Part shown: one piece after another, positions 58,028 to 64,000 of the stretch | How positions within the stretch are numbered: position 1 is the first letter of the stretch | How the letters are laid out: the number at the start of each line of letters is the position of its first letter | NCBI RefSeq assembly: GCF_030697375.1 | Contig: NZ_JAUYQD010000035.1 | Location: 1-64,000, forward strand | DNA length: 64,000 nt | Source: Rhodoferax sp. | GTDB taxonomy: Bacteria > Pseudomonadota > Gammaproteobacteria > Burkholderiales > Burkholderiaceae_C | Direction: 5' to 3' | Position numbers and translations under genes: made by a program | The notes under the pieces: model-generated | Seen by the model: the letters and a program-made list of their open reading frames with translations, nothing else | What the model was told of the DNA's origin: nothing | The model's database searches: none

Positions 58028-58552
58028 CTATTCGGCGGTCTTCTGACCCGCCAGACGCAGCCCGGTTTTTTTCAAAATACGGGTGCTGTACAAAATGCTA
58101 TGGCTGCGCACCCGGTCGCCCAGGTAGTCTGCAATGTGTGCCACTTGTTGTTCCACCTCCTCGCGGCTCTTGCCATGCACCATGGCGAAGAGGTTGTACG
58201 GCCACTGCGGCAAGCGCCGGGGGCGGCAATAACAGTGGCTGACAAAGTCAAAGGCGCCCACGGCGGCCCCCAAGGCATCGACTTGTGCGTCGGGCACATC
58301 CCAGACCGACATCCCATTGGCGCGGTACCCCAGGGCGTAGTGGTTGGGCACCACGCCCAAACGGCGAATGACGCCCACCGCCTGCAGCCGACGCATGCGC
58401 GCCATGACTTCTTCTGGGTCGAGTTGCAGGCTCTCGGCAATGGCATGGTAAGGGCGCGCCACCAGGGGCAGGCCGCTTTGCGTGGCCACAATGATGGCCC
58501 GGTCGATTTCGTCCACCGATTGCAGCGGGGGAGTGCTAGGTGGGGTGCTCAT
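58028..58552 (-). CDS. nirH: Siroheme decarboxylase subunit NirH
   Basis: 174-residue Lrp/AsnC-like protein without regulatory DNA-binding function. It has an HTH-like N-terminus (DEIDRAIIVATQSGLPLVARPYHAI) and the ferredoxin-like part with CYCRPRRLPQWPYNLFAMVHG, the segment typical of the NirL/NirH group. It acts in decarboxylation of siroheme to 12,18-didecarboxysiroheme together with NirDL and NirG. It overlaps nirG by four bases. Confidence 0.92.
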   Translation of the reverse strand: MSTPPSTPPLQSVDEIDRAIIVATQSGLPLVARPYHAIAESLQLDPEEVMARMRRLQAVGVIRRLGVVPNHYALGYRANGMSVWDVPDAQVDALGAAVGAFDFVSHCYCRPRRLPQWPYNLFAMVHGKSREEVEQQVAHIADYLGDRVRSHSILYSTRILKKTGLRLAGQKTAE

Positions 58553-58992
58553 GCTTTCAGCCTTAACTCCACGAAGTATTCGCGTGACTTGGGAAAGTTG
58601 AAGACACTGCAGCCCGTCGCACGCTCAATCTGGGCAATGACGTCTTCAATTTCACCAGGAGTCTCAGTGGCGATTACGAACCACATATTGAGTTCGTGCT
58701 CACGTGCATAGTTGTGCGCCACCTGGGGCAAGGCATTCACACACTGTGCAACCCGCTCATAGTCTTCGGCGTTGGCGTGCAGCGCCGCCAAGGTAAAGGC
58801 GCCGCCCATGCGTTCAATTTGGTACAGCGGTCCGATGCGCGTCAGCGTGCCTTGTGCCAACAGTGCACCCAAGCGCGTGAGCAGTTCGTCCTCGCTCAGT
58901 CCGAGGCGCTGCGCAGCCTCCAGGTACGGTCGCTCGCAGATCGCAAGCCCACCATGCAGGCCATTGATGATGTCGCGGTCAATTTGTTCCAC
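58549..58992 (-). CDS. nirG: Siroheme decarboxylase subunit NirG
   Basis: 147-residue Lrp/AsnC-like siroheme decarboxylase subunit. It starts MEQIDRDIINGLHGGLAICERPY and contains the NirD/NirG-type HNYAREHELNMWFVIATETP segment. It pairs with NirH. The gene overlaps the nirDL end by 14 bp and nirH by 4 bp, so translation is tightly coupled. Confidence 0.92.
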   Translation of the reverse strand: MEQIDRDIINGLHGGLAICERPYLEAAQRLGLSEDELLTRLGALLAQGTLTRIGPLYQIERMGGAFTLAALHANAEDYERVAQCVNALPQVAHNYAREHELNMWFVIATETPGEIEDVIAQIERATGCSVFNFPKSREYFVELRLKA

Positions 58993-60034
58993 TGCTTAAC
59001 TCCGGCAAGGCTGCGTGATTCCCATCGGTGACATAACGCGCACCACATTGTTTGAAGCGACGGCGACTGAACAAAATGTCATGGGGGTACGACTGCAATC
59101 CGCAAGCCAGCACCAAGGCCGCAATGCGCTGCTCAACCTCCTGACGATCTTTGCCATGGATCATGCAAAACAGGTTGTACGACCAGTCTGGTAGCGCCCT
59201 CGGCCGGCGGTAACACAGACTGACCCGGTTGGAATCGGCGATGCCCCGGCCAATCGCACTGACCACATCATCCGGCACATCCCACACCACCATGGCGTTG
59301 GCCATAAAGCCCAATTCATGGTGGCGAACCACCACGCCAAAGCGCCGAATGACCCCCAATGCGGTCCACCGCGTGAGCAGCGCAATGGCATCGACCTCGG
59401 TCCAACCCAGTGCGGAAAATGGCCGCGACACCAGCGGCAAACCCGCCTGCAGAGCAGCCATGAAAGAACGCTCCGCCACCGTCATTTCAATCGCTGCCAC
59501 GTTGTGTCGGCTGGGTGACTCGTACTGAAAATAAGGCGAGTTCGTAGGCGCCAAACCAAACCCCAAATCGATGTGAAACTGCTCCAGCAGGGGCAGCACC
59601 AGCACAGGGCCGCATCCACAGGAGGCCCCAATTTGTTGCAATACCTTTTTCAAATGGGCCGCAGACGCGGCGGTCACCACAAACCACAGATTAAAACGGT
59701 GCTCACGCTCGTAGTTGTGGTTGACTTCGGGCAGCGCACTCACATAGGCTGCAACCTCTTCCAAACGTGCGGCGGGCACGGACAAGGCCGCCAAAGCGCT
59801 GACACCCACCACGTTCGGCCGGAACACTGCGCCGATGCGACTGACCACCCCCTTTTGGCGCAGGGCCTGCAAAGTGGCAATCACCGTGTCCTCATCGACA
59901 CCCAAACGCTGGGCCAGTTCGGCAAAGGGACGCGCCACCAAAGGAAAATCCCGCTGAAAGTCATTCAGCAGCGCGAACTCCACGGCCTCCAGGGCTGCCA
60001 AGGGCACCTGCTTTGATTCGCGCATAGGTTCCAT
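58979..60034 (-). CDS. nirDL: Fused siroheme decarboxylase NirDL
   Basis: 351-residue fusion of two Lrp/AsnC-like units. The first (about 12-160) contains HNYEREHRFNLWFVVTA (NirD-like). The second (about 185-345) has CYRRPRALPDWSYNLFCMIHG (NirL-like). Both halves keep the His/aromatic residues seen in the separate NirG and NirH proteins encoded downstream. The start is ATG 60034, with GAGG 6 bp upstream and 7 bp after the nirF stop; longer frames run into nirF. Confidence 0.9.
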   Translation of the reverse strand: MEPMRESKQVPLAALEAVEFALLNDFQRDFPLVARPFAELAQRLGVDEDTVIATLQALRQKGVVSRIGAVFRPNVVGVSALAALSVPAARLEEVAAYVSALPEVNHNYEREHRFNLWFVVTAASAAHLKKVLQQIGASCGCGPVLVLPLLEQFHIDLGFGLAPTNSPYFQYESPSRHNVAAIEMTVAERSFMAALQAGLPLVSRPFSALGWTEVDAIALLTRWTALGVIRRFGVVVRHHELGFMANAMVVWDVPDDVVSAIGRGIADSNRVSLCYRRPRALPDWSYNLFCMIHGKDRQEVEQRIAALVLACGLQSYPHDILFSRRRFKQCGARYVTDGNHAALPELSSGTN

Positions 60035-60041
60035 GCTGGCC

Positions 60042-61226
60042 TCAGAACCCGATGCGCGCCGCACGGGTGGTAAAAAAGATGCCGCTGGGCGATTCCGCCG
60101 ATAACACCCCCCGTTGCGCAAAACTCTGGGTGTCGTACACCACCACCCGGTTGTCATCCCGCGCGGAAACCCAGACCGATTCCCCCCGCGGCGTGAACTC
60201 CATGTGCAAGACCGCCTTACCTGGCGTCAACTGCTTCACCACGCTGCCTTGCTCGACATCGATCACATCGACGTTGGCATTGTCCGGGAACGCAAAGTTC
60301 ACCCACACCTGGCGGCCATCCGGCCGGGCAATCACAAAGACCGGTTGCCCAGCCACTTTGACACGCGCCACTTCAAGCCAGCTTTCCATGTCCAAAACCA
60401 AGACCTCGTGGCGGCCAATGGCGGGCACATAGGCGTAGCGCCCAGCCACTGCCCAACCACGCAAATGCGGCATTTTGTACACCGGCAGTTTTTCCTGCCC
60501 CTTGCCGTAACCGTTCAGAATGCGGTGCGCGCCCCGCTCAGGGTGCCACAGGTCCAGCAAAGCCATTCCATCTTCACCGAACAGGCCTGCCAGATAGAAG
60601 CGGCCATTGGGCGTAATCAACCCGTCGTAAGGTTGGCTGCCAATATTTTTGAATTTCTCGATACGTGGTTTGGTGGGTTCAGAAAAATCCCCCACCCAGA
60701 TCTCTCCTGCGTCAAACAGGCTCCAGACAAAACGGTTGCCCGGGGCGTCCGCCAAGCCCACCACTTTGGAACGTTGCTCCGCATCCCCAAAGGTGGAGGG
60801 CACATCCGCCAGCAACTCCAGTGTGTCTGCGGAAAACACCTTCACTCCACCGGGTACATAGTTCTGCGCCGCAACCAGGGTGCCATCCTGGGAAATGGCG
60901 CCACCGATGCTGTTGCCCGCCTGCATCACACGGCGCTCAATCACGCCCCGCAACAGGTCCACTTTGCTCAAGCCGCCGTCACGCCCGAACACATAGGCAT
61001 AACGGCCATCCCGCGAATACACCAGCGAGGCATGGGACAGGTCACCCAGACCCTGCACGCTGGCAATGGCGACCCGTTTGCTGGAGTCCACGATCTGCAC
61101 GCTCCCGGTGGCGCGTTCAATGATGACTCCCAAATCCCCCGTCCCCCGCAACGCAGGTCCCGCACAGCCAGACACGGTGAACAAGGCCAAGGCAAGCCAT
61201 ACCGCCTGCAATTTTTTAGCGACCAC
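60042..61226 (-). CDS. nirF: Heme d1 biosynthesis lipoprotein NirF
   Basis: 394-residue d1-propeller protein. The start is taken as GTG 61226 (VVAKKLQAVW), which overlaps the nirC stop. The signal ends in lipobox VSGC (Cys21), so it is membrane-anchored in the periplasm. His65 in LSHASLVYSRDGRY lines up with the axial His of NirN and NirS. NirF binds and modifies a late heme d1 intermediate. An in-frame TTG at 61256 is less likely. Confidence 0.92.
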   Translation of the reverse strand: MVAKKLQAVWLALALFTVSGCAGPALRGTGDLGVIIERATGSVQIVDSSKRVAIASVQGLGDLSHASLVYSRDGRYAYVFGRDGGLSKVDLLRGVIERRVMQAGNSIGGAISQDGTLVAAQNYVPGGVKVFSADTLELLADVPSTFGDAEQRSKVVGLADAPGNRFVWSLFDAGEIWVGDFSEPTKPRIEKFKNIGSQPYDGLITPNGRFYLAGLFGEDGMALLDLWHPERGAHRILNGYGKGQEKLPVYKMPHLRGWAVAGRYAYVPAIGRHEVLVLDMESWLEVARVKVAGQPVFVIARPDGRQVWVNFAFPDNANVDVIDVEQGSVVKQLTPGKAVLHMEFTPRGESVWVSARDDNRVVVYDTQSFAQRGVLSAESPSGIFFTTRAARIGF

Positions 61227-61602
61227 TGGGGAAACCTTTCTGCAAATTAGAAACAATCCATTGCGCCTCTGCGTCAGTCAAGAATCGCTGCCAAGGTGGC
61301 ATGGCCGTGCCGGGTCGCCCCCGCAGGATGACAAACTTCAGGTATTCCGCAGGCTTGTCTTGCAAAGCGTCCGGCAGCAAGGCCGGTCCAAGCCCGCCGT
61401 TGAGCGTCAAGCCATGGCAGGACCCGCAGTCCTGGCGAACCAGCGTGACCAACTCCATGCGCCGTTCCGCACCAATGCCTGTGGTCAACTCTGCGGCTGG
61501 CTCCGCTGCAAAAACCGCAAACGAACATAAGCAACCAAGCGCTGCCACACCCATACGCACACCAGGATTAAATTGTTGGGTCACTGACAGTTTTGCTGAC
61601 AC
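61216..61602 (-). CDS. nirC: Monoheme cytochrome c55X, NirC
   Basis: Small periplasmic cytochrome c with signal peptide (hydrophobic GVAALGCLCSFAVFA), heme site CGSCH in LVRQDCGSCHGLTL and a Met-containing TAMPPWQ segment. NirC is an electron carrier implicated in heme d1 maturation and nitrite reductase activity. The start is uncertain: GTG 61602 with GGCGAG upstream is preferred; TTG 61650 and ATG 61554 are alternatives. It is the first gene of the nirCFDLGHJN operon, downstream of a perfect DNR box. Confidence 0.85.
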   Translation of the reverse strand: MSAKLSVTQQFNPGVRMGVAALGCLCSFAVFAAEPAAELTTGIGAERRMELVTLVRQDCGSCHGLTLNGGLGPALLPDALQDKPAEYLKFVILRGRPGTAMPPWQRFLTDAEAQWIVSNLQKGFPSGR

Positions 61603-61701
61603 GGTAGAGATCTCGCCATTTGGATACCGAGTCAAATTATCCCGCTGCAAGGCCTCGATTTGGGCGAATTACCAGGTAATGCAAAAGTTTCGATAATGGA
61701 C

Positions 61702-61715
61702 TTGATACGCATCAA
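61702..61715. promoter_or_regulatory. Perfect FNR/DNR box between nirC and nirE
   Basis: TTGAT-ACGC-ATCAA is an exact match to the FNR/DNR consensus. For the minus-strand nirC operon, an activator at -41.5 would place the transcription start near 61667, with a CATTAC -10-like element at 61676-61681. For nirE, a CATAAT at 61757-61762 would give a site near -60. It could therefore activate both directions. Confidence 0.85.
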
Positions 61716-61859
61716 GAATTTCACCGCATTCGGTGTTCGTCCATTCCAGAACACAGCATAATTTGGCGAGTGAACAACAGACACGCGCAACGGCCCGGGA
61801 ACTTGGTTTCACGCTAGGGCGAGCTGCGATGGAACGTTGGCAAGACAGGTGAAAACGTA

Positions 61860-62693
61860 ATGGGAAACTCCGTGAGCAATCTACTGGCAGAAGAACAACA
61901 ACCAAGCGAAAACCCACACAACGCCACCCCAGTAGGCATCGTGTACTTGGTTGGGGCGGGGCCTGGAGACCCTGAGTTATTGACTCTCAAAGCAGCCCGT
62001 TTACTGCAACAAGCCGACGTGGTGGTCTACGACAATCTGGTAAGTGAAGGGGTGGTCCGCCTCATCCATGACACTGCCGAAAAAATCTATGTCGGCAAAG
62101 AAATGAACCGCCATACTTTGCCGCAGGACGAGATCAATGTGTTATTGGTCAAACTGGCCCAACAAGGGAAAAAAGTCGTACGGCTCAAAGGCGGCGATCC
62201 CTTTGTATTTGGACGCGGCGGTGAAGAGCTGGAAGTGTTGGTGGACCAAGGCGTGGCGTTTGAAGTGGTCCCGGGCATTACCGCCGCCAGTGGTGTTTCC
62301 TGCTACGCAGGCATTCCCCTGACCCACCGAGACTATGCGCAGTCCTGTGTATTCACAACGGGACACCTTAAGGATGGCACGCTGGACCTAGACTGGCCTG
62401 CACTGGCACGCCCCAGCCAGACCGTGGTGATTTACATGGGGCTGGGTGCACTGGCGGAAATTGCCAAGCAACTGGTTTTGCATGGCATGCCCGGCACCAC
62501 GCCTGCAGCCATTGTGGAGCGGGGCACAACCCAACGGCAACAGGTGATCGCCGGCACACTGGAAACCCTGCCAGACTTGGCGCGCGCTGCAGCCCTGAAA
62601 TCCCCGTCGTTGATCATCGTGGGGCAAGTCGTTGCACTCAACCAAAGGCTGCAATGGTTCACGCCACCGAAGTCTGTGCAAGCCAGTGCTTGA
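61860..62693 (+). CDS. nirE: Uroporphyrinogen-III C-methyltransferase NirE
   Basis: 277-residue SUMT-type methyltransferase that makes precorrin-2 for siroheme and then heme d1. Family motifs are [18 protein letters not shown] (SAM-binding, about 29-46), [25 protein letters not shown] and VIYMGLG. Because it sits in a nir cluster with a DNR box upstream, nirE is more likely than cobA or cysG, but the enzyme activity is the same. It is divergent from nirC and converges on the d1-propeller gene. Confidence 0.93.
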   Translation: MGNSVSNLLAEEQQPSENPHNATPVGIVYLVGAGPGDPELLTLKAARLLQQADVVVYDNLVSEGVVRLIHDTAEKIYVGKEMNRHTLPQDEINVLLVKLAQQGKKVVRLKGGDPFVFGRGGEELEVLVDQGVAFEVVPGITAASGVSCYAGIPLTHRDYAQSCVFTTGHLKDGTLDLDWPALARPSQTVVIYMGLGALAEIAKQLVLHGMPGTTPAAIVERGTTQRQQVIAGTLETLPDLARAAALKSPSLIIVGQVVALNQRLQWFTPPKSVQASA

Positions 62694-62729
62694 TTTCTAC
62701 CGAACTTTCGCATAGCAAGAACACGCGCA

Positions 62730-64000
62730 TCACAAGGCACATGCATCGGCCTTGCCTGCCAATTTTCCGATGGCTGCGCTGCCCGCGCCATCAGCCACTT
62801 CCTCCACCACGTCCAACGAGGTTTTATCGACCTTCAGCGTGCTCAAGGGCGCGCCAGGGAGGGCCCCGGAATCAATCCATAACCAGGGTGACTCCGGCGT
62901 CGTGGACACGAACCGCACAGGCCCGTCGGTGCGCAAGTGCCCCAACAGCGCCCACCGTTTGGGGTCCACGATACTGACCAAACCCAGGCTCGTATTGGGC
63001 ACGGCCAAACGTTCCTGGCCCTTGCTATTCCAAGACAGGGAACGGTCCAAAGCAGGCCAGCCCGGCAAAGTGAGTTCCGCCACTTTGCCGCGTGTGTCCA
63101 GATGCGTTATGCGCATCCGCGCACCGGCGCCAGAGTGCTGCGAATCGGCTCCGCCATGGGCCGTAATCACCTCATGGCCCGAACCCGCAAGGAAGAATTC
63201 CCGTGCTGGAGTAGGCAACACACTGCGCTGTGGATTCAGGTAACCTGGCACAAACTGCCCCTCGCGGTACTGAAAATCGTGCACCAGGCCCAAGCCGATT
63301 TCCGGCGCCGTGGGTTGGTAACTAATCTCCCACAACTCGGGCACAAGCGCCAAGGTCGCAACAAAACTTCCGCGGGCCGCCGCAGTCTGAATGGCAGCAA
63401 CCCCGGAGGAGGTGCCGCCAGCCTTGTCGATGACTGGCAGCAATTTGATGAGTTGAAGTTGTTCGTCCAACACGGCCAAGGTGTGTGGCTCCCCATTAGC
63501 AATCGCCAACAAGCCCGGGTGCCCCGCACGGGGTGCTGACAACGCTGTTCCATTGGTGAGCAAACCCACACGGACTTCCGCCACCAGTTGTGCCAGTTCC
63601 AAGTCCAGACGCAAGACCCATCCCGTGCGGGTGGCCATCAACGCGTAACGCCCGTCAGGCAGGTAGTGCACCTCCGGCAACAACTCTTCACGCAGTGCAA
63701 GATGCCGCGTCGCGGTGCCGCCCCCCGCAATATGCACGCTGGCAGCACCAGCGTCTATCGCCACGGTGCGCCAGCCAGGAACAGCGTGTGTGGGACACGC
63801 AGTAGACGAGCCAGCAACACCCGGCGTCCACACCTGCCATGAGGCACGAATATCGGACGCATCCCATTGACCCACTGGCGCTGGCGACGACTGCACCGCC
63901 GGCTCTCCTGCACCCATTGGCCTCAGGGGTGCAGCAGCCAGCGCAGACCATGCCATGGACATCCCACACAGACAGCTCCCCAAGCCATACGCTGCAAAAG
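62730..64000 (-). CDS. NirN-like d1-propeller protein lacking the cytochrome c domain (runs off the right edge)
   Basis: At least 417 residues; the frame stays open to the window edge, so the true start may lie beyond it (a TTG at 63983 and an ATG at 63962 are in frame). A signal-like hydrophobic stretch is followed directly by WDASDIRASW, which matches the linker after the cytochrome domain of NirN (WGMDEIRASR), then a propeller with RTGWVLRLDLELAQLVAEVR (NirN: RDGWIAKYDIWNLTLVAEIR). There is no CxxCH. The axial His of NirN/NirF is replaced by Leu (VHYLPDGRY region). It is probably a periplasmic accessory protein of cd1 maturation; the function is unknown. Confidence 0.8.
   Translation of the reverse strand, partial: FAAYGLGSCLCGMSMAWSALAAAPLRPMGAGEPAVQSSPAPVGQWDASDIRASWQVWTPGVAGSSTACPTHAVPGWRTVAIDAGAASVHIAGGGTATRHLALREELLPEVHYLPDGRYALMATRTGWVLRLDLELAQLVAEVRVGLLTNGTALSAPRAGHPGLLAIANGEPHTLAVLDEQLQLIKLLPVIDKAGGTSSGVAAIQTAAARGSFVATLALVPELWEISYQPTAPEIGLGLVHDFQYREGQFVPGYLNPQRSVLPTPAREFFLAGSGHEVITAHGGADSQHSGAGARMRITHLDTRGKVAELTLPGWPALDRSLSWNSKGQERLAVPNTSLGLVSIVDPKRWALLGHLRTDGPVRFVSTTPESPWLWIDSGALPGAPLSTLKVDKTSLDVVEEVADGAGSAAIGKLAGKADACAL

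Overview
The window looks like a chromosomal stretch of a facultatively anaerobic, denitrifying betaproteobacterium. Comamonadaceae (Rhodoferax/Albidiferax-like) is my best guess. The reasons are the high GC, the protein flavour, and a dispersed intergenic repeat with a core like GCGCAAGCAGCTA followed by TAGCAAAA. No taxonomic search was possible.

1-29.4 kb is a mosaic of housekeeping and accessory genes. An integron integrase whose N-terminal codons look eroded opens the window. It is followed on the minus strand by dusC, ahpF, ahpC, a DUF3422 membrane protein, tctA/tctB, a GspE/PilB-type ATPase translationally coupled to a spermidine-synthase-like gene, two orphan periplasmic binding proteins and a TatD nuclease. 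A compact plus-strand module follows (13.7-16.8 kb): an ECF42-type sigma factor, then SRPBCC, YceI, DGPF/YCII and DUF1428 genes. It lies between lolD and a diverged 120-bp copy of the lolD 3' end. A likely ECF42 promoter sits between the sigma gene and its operon. lolDE, a conserved hypothetical gene and recJ come next. Between recJ and an SDR gene is a lower-GC 3-kb gene for a RelA/SpoT-type nucleotidyltransferase fused to about 800 residues of helical sequence. It is the best candidate here for an undescribed system. A cyclic-nucleotide-binding protein, an exported protein, a thiolase and a nitroreductase complete this half.

29.4-64 kb is a continuous denitrification island. On the minus strand lies napDAGHB (periplasmic nitrate reductase, without napC). 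On the plus strand are narXL (nitrate sensing), narK1-narK2 (nitrate/nitrite transport), narGHJI, a parvulin-type PPIase, a beta-carbonic anhydrase, norC-norB-norQ, a polyferredoxin, norD (nitric oxide reductase and its maturation) and a DNR-type Crp/Fnr regulator. Convergent to these is the heme d1 biosynthesis operon nirC-nirF-nirDL-nirG-nirH-nirJ-nirN. nirE lies divergent from it, and a perfect TTGAT-N4-ATCAA box sits between nirC and nirE. A NirN-like d1-propeller protein that lacks both the cytochrome c domain and the axial histidine runs off the right edge. nirS and nos genes are not in the window.

Together the right half converts nitrate to nitrite (Nap in the periplasm, Nar in the cytoplasm), builds the heme d1 needed by a cd1 nitrite reductase presumably encoded nearby, and reduces NO to N2O. 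NarXL and the DNR-like protein provide nitrate and anaerobiosis/NO control. I saw no tRNA, rRNA, CRISPR array or complete insertion sequence.
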